NCBI RefSeq assembly: GCF_014384765.1
Contig: NZ_JACRSP010000003.1
Location: 62,001-126,000, forward strand
Source of the DNA: Feifania hominis
GTDB lineage: Bacteria; Bacillota; Clostridia; Oscillospirales; Feifaniaceae
DNA length: 64,000 bases
Direction: 5' to 3'
The stretch's first letter is position 1, and each line of letters starts with the position of its first letter. Below the pieces are notes generated by a model. That model was not told the DNA's origin. It saw only the letters and a program-made list of their open reading frames with translations, and searched no databases. The translations under genes were made by a program, and so were the position numbers. Shown here piece after piece: positions 33,889-41,358 of the stretch.

Positions 33889-34935
33889 ATGCAGACCACC
33901 ATTTTGACCATCAACCGCGATCACCCCGATGAGCGCGCCGTCGAAACCGCCGGGCGCGCCCTGCGCGAGGGAAAGCTCGTCATCTTCCCGACCGAGACGG
34001 TCTACGGCCTCGGCGCGAGCGCCTACGACGCCGCTGCCGCCGCCGCAATCTACCGCGCAAAGGGCCGCCCGTCCGACAATCCGCTCATCGTCCACATTGC
34101 CGATATCGCCGATCTGCCCCTCGTCGCGCGCGAGGTGCCGCCCGAGGCGATGCGGCTCTTTGAGGCCTGCTCGCCCGGGCCTCTGACTGTCGTGCTCAAA
34201 AAGAGCGACCGCATACCCGACGCGGTCTCAGCGGGGCTTGACACCGTCGCGGTGCGCATTCCCTCCCACCCGACGGCCCGGGCCATCATCCGTGCCGCGG
34301 GCGTGCCGATTGCGGCCCCCTCGGCGAACCTCTCCGGCAAGCCGAGCCCCACGCGGGCCGGGCACATCATCCGCGAGATGGACGGCCGGGTCGACTACAT
34401 CGTCGCGGGTGAGGACTGCGACGTGGGCGTCGAGTCCACGGTGGTGACGCTCGCCGTCGCCCCGCCCCGTCTGCTGCGCCCGGGCGGCGTCACACTCGCG
34501 CAGCTCGAGGAAATTCTCGGCCCGGTCGAGACCGACCAGGCCGTCATGCACGCAATCTCCGCAGGAGCCGTGATCTCATCGCCCGGCATGAAATACCGCC
34601 ACTATGCGCCCGCCTCCCCAGTTGCCATTGTCGAGGGAAGCGGCGCCATGGAATACATCCGCGCGCATCTCACACCTGACATTGGCGTTCTCTGCTTCGA
34701 TGGGGAGCAGGAGCTCTTTGCGGGCGCGAAGCGCGCCATCCCCTACGGCGACCCGGCGCGCCCCGAGACCCTTGCGCACAATCTCTTCGACGCGCTGCGC
34801 GCCGTCGACGAGGACCGCTACGAGCTCGTCTATGCCCGCGCGCCCGAGCCGCAGGGCGTGGGGCTCGCCGTGTACAACCGGCTGTTGAAAGCGGCGGGTC
34901 ACACCGTCATTGACGCCCCGGAGGTGACAGAGTGA
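33889..34935 (+). CDS. L-threonylcarbamoyladenylate synthase, two-domain Sua5 type
   Basis: 348 residues: the YrdC domain (about 10-205) with FPTETVYGLGASA, KGRPSDNPLIVHI and PSANLSGKPSPT, followed by the extra C-terminal Sua5 domain. It makes threonylcarbamoyl-AMP for t6A37 in tRNAs that read ANN codons. AAAGGAAAC precedes the ATG; its stop overlaps the coaE start (GTGA). Confidence 0.94.
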   Translation: MQTTILTINRDHPDERAVETAGRALREGKLVIFPTETVYGLGASAYDAAAAAAIYRAKGRPSDNPLIVHIADIADLPLVAREVPPEAMRLFEACSPGPLTVVLKKSDRIPDAVSAGLDTVAVRIPSHPTARAIIRAAGVPIAAPSANLSGKPSPTRAGHIIREMDGRVDYIVAGEDCDVGVESTVVTLAVAPPRLLRPGGVTLAQLEEILGPVETDQAVMHAISAGAVISSPGMKYRHYAPASPVAIVEGSGAMEYIRAHLTPDIGVLCFDGEQELFAGAKRAIPYGDPARPETLAHNLFDALRAVDEDRYELVYARAPEPQGVGLAVYNRLLKAAGHTVIDAPEVTE

Positions 34936-35552
34936 GAATCATCGGCCTGACCGGCAGAAGCGGCGCCGGCAAATCGACCGTTGCCGGAATCTTTGAATCC
35001 GAGGGCATGGTCCACATCGACTGCGACCGGGTGACAGCCCGTGTGCTTGAGAGGAGCGAGGGCTGCAAAAGGGAGCTCGCCGAGCACTTCGGCCCCGGCA
35101 TCTTCACGCCCGATGGCGCTGTCGACCGCCGGGCGCTCGGCGCCATCGTCTTTTCCCACAGCGAGCAGCTCGAGGCGCTCAACCGCATCACCCACAAGTA
35201 CATTCTCGAACAGGTGCGCGCGCTGGTCGAGCGCTGCCGCCGCGAGGGCGCGCCCGCCGTGGTGGTGGACGGTGCGACCATCATCGAGAGCGGCTATGAC
35301 CGCGAATGCGATCTGCTGGTGGCGGTGACAGCCGACAAGGCCTATCTCATCACCCGCATCATGCAGCGCGACCGCATCGGCATCAGCGAAGCCCGGGCAA
35401 GGCTCGAGGCGCAGAAGCCGGACGATTTTTACACCGGCGCCGCCGACATCACGCTCTACAACGACGGCTCCGTTCTGGATCTGCAGGCGAGAGCAAAGAC
35501 CCTTGCCCGCAGAATCATGGAGGAATGCAGCGCCCATGAAGAAGATTCGTAA
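34932..35552 (+). CDS. coaE: Dephospho-CoA kinase
   Basis: 206 residues with a GTG start overlapping the tsaC stop. The P-loop GLTGRSGAGKSTVAG, the early HIDCDRVTARVL and the late MQRDRIGISEARARLEAQ match CoaE, the last step of CoA synthesis. Its 3' end overlaps the transglycosylase start by 17 nt. Confidence 0.94.
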   Translation: MRIIGLTGRSGAGKSTVAGIFESEGMVHIDCDRVTARVLERSEGCKRELAEHFGPGIFTPDGAVDRRALGAIVFSHSEQLEALNRITHKYILEQVRALVERCRREGAPAVVVDGATIIESGYDRECDLLVAVTADKAYLITRIMQRDRIGISEARARLEAQKPDDFYTGAADITLYNDGSVLDLQARAKTLARRIMEECSAHEEDS

Positions 35553-36087
35553 AGTCCTGCTCACGGTTTTGATTCTGCTGCTCATCGCGGCGCTCTGCGG
35601 CTTTTTTCTCGCGCGGCGCTATCTGCCGCTGCGCCACGGCGAGCTCATCGATCGCTATGCCGCCGAGTACGATCTGCCCGCGTCGCTGGTGGCCGCAGTC
35701 ATCCGCACCGAGTCGAGCTTTCGCGCCGACGCAAAGTCGCGAAAGGGGGCTATGGGCCTCATGCAGCTCACCCCTGAGACGTTCTGGTGGCTCCAGTTCA
35801 AGCTGCGCGAGCCCGAGGAGCCGAATCTCGACGTGCTCTACGACCCCGAGACCAACATCCGCTACGGGTGTTACAACCTGGCTCTTCTCTTCAATGAGTT
35901 CGAGGATGAGCGCACGGCGCTCGCCGCCTACAACGCGGGCCGCAGCCGGGTGCGCGGGTGGCTTGCCGACAGCCGCTACAGCGACGACGGCGTGACCCTC
36001 AAGCGCATTCCCTACCCCGAGACCGACCGGTATGTCAGGAAGATCTCGCTCTACCGGCTCTGCTATCGGATTCTCTACCGCCTGTAA
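35536..36087 (+). CDS. Membrane-anchored lytic transglycosylase (SLT domain)
   Basis: 183 residues from the ATG at 35536. One N-terminal transmembrane segment (VLLTVLILLLIAALCGFFLA) anchors an outside SLT domain with catalytic Glu in RTESSF, then GAMGLMQLTPET and the AYNAGRSRV motif, as in Slt70-like goose-type lysozyme folds. It cleaves peptidoglycan glycan strands to anhydromuropeptides. It overlaps coaE, completing the run from queT. Confidence 0.93.
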   Translation: MKKIRKVLLTVLILLLIAALCGFFLARRYLPLRHGELIDRYAAEYDLPASLVAAVIRTESSFRADAKSRKGAMGLMQLTPETFWWLQFKLREPEEPNLDVLYDPETNIRYGCYNLALLFNEFEDERTALAAYNAGRSRVRGWLADSRYSDDGVTLKRIPYPETDRYVRKISLYRLCYRILYRL

Positions 36088-36141
36088 CCGGCTTGCGCCG
36101 GAGAAGACCGGCTGGCGCCGGAGCGCTGGCTTGCGCCGGAG
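36088..36141 (+). repeat. Three tandem 16-bp palindromic repeats
   Basis: Near-identical units CCGGCTTGCGCCGGAG start at 36088, 36108 and 36126. Each can form a CCGGC/GCCGG hairpin, located just after the transglycosylase stop. Confidence 0.8.
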
Positions 36142-36170
36142 TTTCGGCTGATATCGAAAGAAAAACAGGA

Positions 36171-36212
36171 AAAAGAGGCCGTGTATCCGTCAGATACACG
36201 GCCTCTTTTGTC
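36171..36212. terminator. Bidirectional terminator between convergent genes
   Basis: AAAAGAGGCCGTGTATC (36171-36187) pairs with GATACACGGCCTCTTTT (36193-36209). It serves the transglycosylase run and mgtE. Confidence 0.93.
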
Positions 36213-36218
36213 ATACCA

Positions 36219-37565
36219 TCAGATATTCAAAAGACGCATGGCAATGTTGAAATAGACCAGAAGCGACACCGCGTCGACAATGGTGGTGATCAGAGGCGCA
36301 GCCATGATGGCGGGGTCGGCCTTGAGAAACTTCGCCGCCATGGGCAGCACGCCGCCGATGGTCTTGGCGATGACGACAGTTGCAAACAGGCTCAGCGCCA
36401 CGGTGAGCGCGATCATCTCATTGCCGGGGTAGGTGATGATCAGCCGCACAAAGTTGACCAGCGACAGAATCGCGCCGACGAGCATGCTCACCCGCAGCTC
36501 TTTCCAAAGCACCCGCAGAAAATCGCGGTTTTCGATTTCGCCGACCGCCATGCCGCGGATGACGAGCGTCGAGCTCTGCGAGCCCGCGTTGCCGCCCGTG
36601 TCGGTCAGCATGGGAATAAAGGTGACCAGCAGCGGCATGGCCGCAAACGCGTGCTCAAACTTGCCGAGTACGCCGCCGGTCAACATGGCCGAGACCATGA
36701 GCACCAGCAGCCACACGATGCGGTTTTTGGCCAGCGAGAGGACGCTTGTCTTGAGATAGGGCGTCTCCGACGGGGAGAGGGCGGCCATGATCTCAAAGTC
36801 CTCGGTGGCCTCCTGCTCGATGACCTCCACCGCGTCGTCGACGGTGACAATGCCCACGAGCCGCTGCTCGTGGTCGACCACCGGCAGAGACAGAAAGCCG
36901 TACTTGGAGAAGAGGTGCGCGACCTCCTCCGGGTCGTCGAGCGTGCTCGCGCAGATGACGTTTCGGTCCATGACCTCCTCAATGAGCTGGTCGTCGCGCG
37001 CGAGAAAGAGATCTTTGACTGAGACCACGCCCTCGAGCCGCCGCGAGGCGTCGATGACGTAGCAGGTGTAGACCGTCTCCTTGTCGATGCCGGTGCGGCG
37101 GATGTAGGCAAAGGCGTCGCGCACGGTCATGGCCTTTTTCAGATCGACAAACTCGGCCGTCATGATACTCCCCGCCGAGTTGTCGGGGTACTTGAGAAAC
37201 TGGTTGATGAGTGTGCGCGTATCGGGCTTCGCGTTTCGCAGCACGCGCTTGACCACGTTTGCGGGCAGCTCCTCGAGCATGTCGACCGCGTCGTCGATGT
37301 AGAGGTCCTCGATGATGGCTGACAGCTCGCGGTCGGTGATGGCCTCGACGATGTGCTGCTGCACCGGGGCTGACAGGGCGGCGAAGACTTCAGCCGCCAT
37401 CTCCTTGGGCAGAATGCGGAAGACCACAGTTGCGGGCTCCGGGTCGAGCTCCTCGAGAAAGAGCGCGACGTCGATTTCGTTCTGCTCGGCGAGAATGGTC
37501 TTGAGTTCTACATACTTTTTGGCTTCCACGAGCTCCCTGAGCTCGTCGATGTTGTACTGTTCCAT
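36219..37565 (-). CDS. mgtE: Magnesium transporter MgtE
   Basis: 448 residues from the ATG at 37565, preceded by AAGGAGG; a longer in-frame start at 37637 is rejected. An N-terminal MgtE superhelical domain (about 1-130), two CBS domains (about 130-255), and five C-terminal helices with PLLVTFIPMLTDTGGNAGSQ follow, the Mg2+-selective pore. The CBS part senses cytosolic Mg2+ and gates the channel (family knowledge). A 250-nt leader precedes it. Confidence 0.96.
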   Translation of the reverse strand: MEQYNIDELRELVEAKKYVELKTILAEQNEIDVALFLEELDPEPATVVFRILPKEMAAEVFAALSAPVQQHIVEAITDRELSAIIEDLYIDDAVDMLEELPANVVKRVLRNAKPDTRTLINQFLKYPDNSAGSIMTAEFVDLKKAMTVRDAFAYIRRTGIDKETVYTCYVIDASRRLEGVVSVKDLFLARDDQLIEEVMDRNVICASTLDDPEEVAHLFSKYGFLSLPVVDHEQRLVGIVTVDDAVEVIEQEATEDFEIMAALSPSETPYLKTSVLSLAKNRIVWLLVLMVSAMLTGGVLGKFEHAFAAMPLLVTFIPMLTDTGGNAGSQSSTLVIRGMAVGEIENRDFLRVLWKELRVSMLVGAILSLVNFVRLIITYPGNEMIALTVALSLFATVVIAKTIGGVLPMAAKFLKADPAIMAAPLITTIVDAVSLLVYFNIAMRLLNI

Positions 37566-37811
37566 TGGAATTCCCTCCTTTGTTTGTTGGCAAAGGAGTA
37601 TAAAACCCGAAAAACCGCAGCCGAACAGCCCTGCCAAAAGGCGGGGGCAAATTCGCTCTGCGGGTCATAAGCAAATGGAGGGCGGCTCAGCCGACAGGGC
37701 TCATGGCCGTCCGCAATCGCTCGTGATCGTCATTATCCGGCTTTATACTTCGGCCACAGTTGTCCACTGATTGTCCCTCCTTGTGTTCAAAATAGACGGT
37801 GAAAAACCACC
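37566..37811 (-). promoter_or_regulatory. Long structured leader of mgtE (candidate cis-regulatory RNA)
   Basis: Transcription from the promoter at 37818-37846 would give about 245 nt before the mgtE ATG. On the minus strand the leader holds a GGAGGG/CCCTCC long-range pair enclosing GGCCG/CGGCC, then CCGCAG/CTGCGG followed by TTTTT, which looks like an attenuator just before the mgtE ribosome site. The sequence does not match what I remember of the M-box consensus. It also contains a small ORF. Confidence 0.5.
37687..37767 (-). CDS. Possible 26-codon leader ORF upstream of mgtE
   Basis: A GTG at 37767 sits 7 nt after a strong AAGGAGG and opens MDNCGRSIKPDNDDHERLRT and six more residues, ending TGA at 37687. 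Short ORFs in Mg2+-transporter leaders (mgtL-type in enterobacteria) control downstream genes through translation. No homologue is recognised, so this could be chance. Confidence 0.35.
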   Translation of the reverse strand: MDNCGRSIKPDNDDHERLRTAMSPVG

Positions 37812-37817
37812 TGTCTC

Positions 37818-37846
37818 AGTATAGTCGCCCGGCGGCAAAAAGGCAA
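37818..37846 (-). promoter_or_regulatory. mgtE promoter
   Basis: On the minus strand TTGCCT (37846-37841) and TATACT (37823-37818) are separated by 17 nt. Confidence 0.7.
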
Positions 37847-37896
37847 CCCCGGGCGGAGAAAAATCTGTAAATGCTACAAATATGTTTCATTTCATT

Positions 37897-37930
37897 AAAA
37901 AACAGGGGCGGCTGTCTGCCGCCCCTGTTG
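37897..37930 (-). terminator. Terminator of the foldase gene
   Basis: AACAGGGGCGGC pairs with GCCGCCCCTGTT around TGTCT. The T-run is on the minus strand. Confidence 0.92.
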
Positions 37931-37937
37931 GGTTCTG

Positions 37938-39209
37938 CTACTCGCTGTCCGCCGCTTCGCTGTGGAAGAGGTCGGTGTGGATCTCGACGGTCATCCCCTC
38001 GCGCCACTCGGTCACAGTGGCATTCCAGAGCTCGACTTTTTTGGAGTTCAGAAGATTGTCCGACACGGTGCTCTTTACCGTCTCAAACGCGATCGGGCCC
38101 ACAGTGGGCTCGCTGACGAATTTGATGATGTGATAGCCATAGGAGGAGGCCACAAGCTCCGTCGTATCGCCGACTTTGTCAAGAGCCAGAGCTGCGTCCT
38201 TGAATTCCTGCACCAGACTTGCATTGGTGTAGACGGCATAGCCCTGAGACTTGTTGGGCTCGGTGGTCATGCCCGGGTCTTCGCCGTACTCCTCGATGAG
38301 CTTGTCAAAGTCCTCGCCTGCTTTCACTTTGGCAAGGACCTCCTCGGCCTTGGGCTTGAGCTTCTCGAGCTCCTGCTCGTAGAGCTCGTCGGCGGCCTCC
38401 TCGTCGTCGGCGCGCAGCGTGTTGATTTCGGTGTACTGCTCATCGGGAATCTTGATGAGAATGTGCTTGACATACCGGAACCCCGAGGGCACGTAGACGT
38501 TGAGCGCATCGCTTGCAAAGTAGTCGCTCACCGCGGTGTCGAGATCCTCTTCGGCGTTTTTCTGCTGCTCGGCGAGCAGCTCGTCGTAGTGGGCCTTGAC
38601 CTCTTCGTCGGTCACAGTGACCGGGTCGACGATGGAAGCGTAGACCTTCGAGAGAATGGCGCTCTCGGTGTAAACCTGGGTGACATACTCCTCGGTGTAG
38701 CCGCTCTGTTCGATAAAGTCGTTGAACCGCTTCTCCACTTCCTCGTCGACGTCGAGCTCGAGAGACTCATCCGCCTCAAGCTCCTCTTCGACTTCGGCCT
38801 TGATGCTCTCTTTGATCGAGGAGAAGTAGCCGTCGACCTGCTCTTTCACGTCGGCCTGCTCCTCTTCGGTGAGCGTGTCGAGTTCGAGGGCTTTGCTCTG
38901 TTCCAGAATGACTTTCTGGCTGACAAGCTCGTTCATGATGGAGTCGCGAAAATCGTTGGCCTGGTCGCCGAGAAACTGGTCGAGGTACGCGTCTGTCAGG
39001 CCGTAGTTCTGCAGATAGGAGTTGAGCACATCGATGTACTCACCGTAGGTGATGGTCTGGTCGTTGACCTTGGCGACAACTGTGTCGTCGGCCACCGTTG
39101 ACCCCGGGTCGGCGTCGTCTCCGGTGCCCTCTTTTTTCTTACATGCGCCGAGGCTCAAAAGCAGCGTGAGCGCGAGCAACAGCGCCAGGATCTTCTTCAG
39201 ATGTTTCAT
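37938..39209 (-). CDS. PrsA-like lipoprotein peptidylprolyl isomerase (SurA_N + parvulin)
   Basis: 423 residues. The signal peptide ends in LGAC (Cys23), so it is a lipoprotein facing outward. A SurA_N/trigger-type helical region (50-190, very acidic) surrounds a parvulin domain (about 245-365) with RYVKHILIKIPDE at its start and YGYHIIKFVSEPTVGP at its end. PrsA homologues fold secreted proteins at the membrane-wall interface. It has AGGA upstream and its own terminator. Confidence 0.9.
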   Translation of the reverse strand: MKHLKKILALLLALTLLLSLGACKKKEGTGDDADPGSTVADDTVVAKVNDQTITYGEYIDVLNSYLQNYGLTDAYLDQFLGDQANDFRDSIMNELVSQKVILEQSKALELDTLTEEEQADVKEQVDGYFSSIKESIKAEVEEELEADESLELDVDEEVEKRFNDFIEQSGYTEEYVTQVYTESAILSKVYASIVDPVTVTDEEVKAHYDELLAEQQKNAEEDLDTAVSDYFASDALNVYVPSGFRYVKHILIKIPDEQYTEINTLRADDEEAADELYEQELEKLKPKAEEVLAKVKAGEDFDKLIEEYGEDPGMTTEPNKSQGYAVYTNASLVQEFKDAALALDKVGDTTELVASSYGYHIIKFVSEPTVGPIAFETVKSTVSDNLLNSKKVELWNATVTEWREGMTVEIHTDLFHSEAADSE

Positions 39210-39310
39210 GGAATCCTCCCAAAAAGATTAATACGAACTCTATCATAAGGCCGCGCAACATCCCTTGTCAAACAAACCGGGCAAATGTTTACGAAAACGT
39301 CACAAACACG

Positions 39311-39679
39311 CTACCCGCGAAGAGGCAGTATTTCGAGCCAGTAACCGTCGGGATCCTCAATGAAGTAGACGCCCATCGCCTCATTTTCCAGGCAGATACA
39401 ACCCATTTCGGCGTGCAGAGCGTGGAGCTCGTCATAGCGGTCGGTGACAAAGGCGAGGTGATATTCCCCCTCGCCGAGGTCGTAGGGCTCGGTGCGGTCG
39501 CGAAGCCAGGTCAGCTCCAGCGTGAAGCCGGTCTGTCCGTCGCCGAGATAGACAAGGCGAAACGAACCGTCGGGCGCCGGCTTCTCCCGCACGGGGCGAA
39601 GCCCGAGCGCCCGCTCGTAAAACGCAAGGCTGCGCTTGAGATCGAGCACATTGAAATTGAAGTGGGCAAAGCTTGTCAT
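39311..39679 (-). CDS. Glyoxalase I-like VOC protein
   Basis: 122 residues starting MTSFAHFNFNVLDLKRSLAF. The metal-ligand pattern of lactoylglutathione lyase is present: His6, Glu in TLELTW, His in EYHLAF and Glu in DGYWLEILPL. It could detoxify methylglyoxal, although the thiol used by such Clostridia is uncertain. The ATG overlaps the tyrA stop by 1 nt (TGATG) and GGGAGG precedes it, so it is coupled to tyrA. Confidence 0.9.
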   Translation of the reverse strand: MTSFAHFNFNVLDLKRSLAFYERALGLRPVREKPAPDGSFRLVYLGDGQTGFTLELTWLRDRTEPYDLGEGEYHLAFVTDRYDELHALHAEMGCICLENEAMGVYFIEDPDGYWLEILPLRG

Positions 39680-40527
39680 CAAAATCCTCCCTGTTCGTCA
39701 AGGCTGCGCTCCTTGCGCTCACGTCCGTCGCGAAGCAGCGCGCGCAGCCGGTCGGCATCGTTGTCTTTGAGGGCGTCGCGGTACTCGCCGAGGTGGGCGA
39801 TGAGCGTGTCCACCTCCGCGAGAAGCGCGTCGCGGTTGTAGAGAAATAGGTCGGTCCACATGTCCTCGTTGAGGCGGGCGACTCGGGTCAGATCGAGAAA
39901 GCTGCCGGCGGAGAAGCCCGCCCGGCGTTCAATGGTGGGACTTTTGACATAGGCGCTCGACGCGACGTGCGCGAGCTGAGAGGTAAAAGCGATGATACGG
40001 TCGTGGGTCTCGGGCGCGGCGCGCACGGTGCGCGCAAAGCCGATTTCCATGGCGAGGCGCTCGGCCTGCTCGAGCGCGGCAGGATCGGTGAGCGCCGTCG
40101 GGGTGACGATGAAGCTCGCGCGCTCAAACAGGTCGTCGACAGCGTAGGCAAAGCCCGAGAACTCCCGCCCCGCCATGGGGTGACAGCCGACAAAGAGCCT
40201 GCCCGCCTCGTGCACCGGGCGGTCGACTGCGTCCACCACCGCGCCTTTCACGCCGCAGGTGTCGAGCAGCAGGGCCCCCGGCCGTGTGTCGCCCAGATGG
40301 GCGAGCAGGAATTCAATGGTCTGGCGCGGGTGCAGACAGAGGAACACCACATCGGCGGCCGCGAGGCCGGCGGGGGCGATGATCTCATCGACCGCCTCCT
40401 GCTCGAGCGCCATGCGGCAGGTCTCGGCGTCGGTGTCGAGACCGAGACAGGTGTAGGACGTGCGCTTTTTGATGGCCTTACACAGGGACCCGCCGATCAG
40501 GCCGAGCCCCACAACGGCTATTTTCAT
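39679..40527 (-). CDS. tyrA: Prephenate dehydrogenase
   Basis: 282 residues from the ATG at 40527 (MKIAVVGLGLIGGSL), with GAGGTG upstream. The Rossmann GLGLIGGS motif, GCHPMAGREFSGF and the helical dimer domain with SQLAHVASSAY match TyrA, which oxidatively decarboxylates prephenate to 4-hydroxyphenylpyruvate for tyrosine synthesis. There is no ACT or chorismate mutase fusion. No other aromatic-pathway gene is nearby. Confidence 0.92.
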   Translation of the reverse strand: MKIAVVGLGLIGGSLCKAIKKRTSYTCLGLDTDAETCRMALEQEAVDEIIAPAGLAAADVVFLCLHPRQTIEFLLAHLGDTRPGALLLDTCGVKGAVVDAVDRPVHEAGRLFVGCHPMAGREFSGFAYAVDDLFERASFIVTPTALTDPAALEQAERLAMEIGFARTVRAAPETHDRIIAFTSQLAHVASSAYVKSPTIERRAGFSAGSFLDLTRVARLNEDMWTDLFLYNRDALLAEVDTLIAHLGEYRDALKDNDADRLRALLRDGRERKERSLDEQGGF

Positions 40528-40541
40528 GGCAATCACCTCAA

Positions 40542-41357
40542 TCAGACAGCCTGGTAGCTGAGAAAGTCAAATTCGATCTCCGTGTCGAGCCGCGTCGCCT
40601 GCCGCAGACGCTGCGCGGCTTCAACGCCGGTCTTCCAGTAGTAGGGGGTCATGGTGAATAGATCCCAGATGAGCCGGGGGTCGTCGAGTGTGAGCTGTCC
40701 GCGCACCGGCGTGCGCGAGACATACCGAAACCCCTCGTAGGCCACGTCGCGCACCTCGTTCTCATAGGGGCGCTCGTAGAGAAGCTCCTTGAGGGCGAAG
40801 AGATGGCGCGGCCCCGGCACGGCCAGAAGAAACCAGCCGCCCGGCTTTAAAATGCGCCGGAATTCCCCCGGCACGACCGGGGCGAACACGTCGGTGACAA
40901 GGTCGGCGCAGCCCGATGCAAGGGGGATGTCATAGCTGCCCGCCACGGCGAGCGCCATGCGGGCCCCGCGCCGTGCGGCGCTGTCCACAGCGCACTTGGC
41001 GATGTCGTAGCCGCAGACTGCGGCGTCCGGCAAGGCGCCCGCGAGCGCCGCGGTGTAGTACCCCTCGCCGCAGCCCGCGTCGACTGCGATGCCACCCGGC
41101 GGCACGAGGGGCGCCGCGAGCTCGCAGAGCGCCCGGGCAAAGAGCGCATAGCCGCCCGCGTCGAGAAAGCGTCGGCGCGAGAGCACCATCTCCCGGTTGT
41201 CGCCGGGGATCTTCGCATGCATCCGGTTTGAGGGCAGAAGATGCACATACCCGCGCGCTGCGCGGTCAAAGCTGTGGCCGGCGGGGCAGACATAGCGCCG
41301 CGGCTCCCCGCGAAGAGGAGACTTGCAGACCGGGCAGAGAAAGTGGGCAAAATCCAT
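40542..41357 (-). CDS. rlmA: 23S rRNA (guanine-N1)-methyltransferase, RlmA type
   Basis: 271 residues from the ATG at 41357. An N-terminal zinc ribbon (CPVCKSPL, then CPAGHSFD) and the GYVHLLPSNR segment precede a SAM-binding domain with AVDAGCGEGYYTAAL. This layout is specific to RlmA-I/II, which methylate G745 or G748 of 23S rRNA; the RlmA-II (TlrB) version confers tylosin resistance, and the sequence alone does not tell which. It starts 1 nt after the nadE stop. Confidence 0.9.
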   Translation of the reverse strand: MDFAHFLCPVCKSPLRGEPRRYVCPAGHSFDRAARGYVHLLPSNRMHAKIPGDNREMVLSRRRFLDAGGYALFARALCELAAPLVPPGGIAVDAGCGEGYYTAALAGALPDAAVCGYDIAKCAVDSAARRGARMALAVAGSYDIPLASGCADLVTDVFAPVVPGEFRRILKPGGWFLLAVPGPRHLFALKELLYERPYENEVRDVAYEGFRYVSRTPVRGQLTLDDPRLIWDLFTMTPYYWKTGVEAAQRLRQATRLDTEIEFDFLSYQAV

Positions 41358-41358
41358 G

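Noticed and set aside
37566..37815. M-box (ykoK) riboswitch upstream of mgtE
   Set aside because: I could not find the conserved M-box segments I remember; kept only as an unnamed structured leader.
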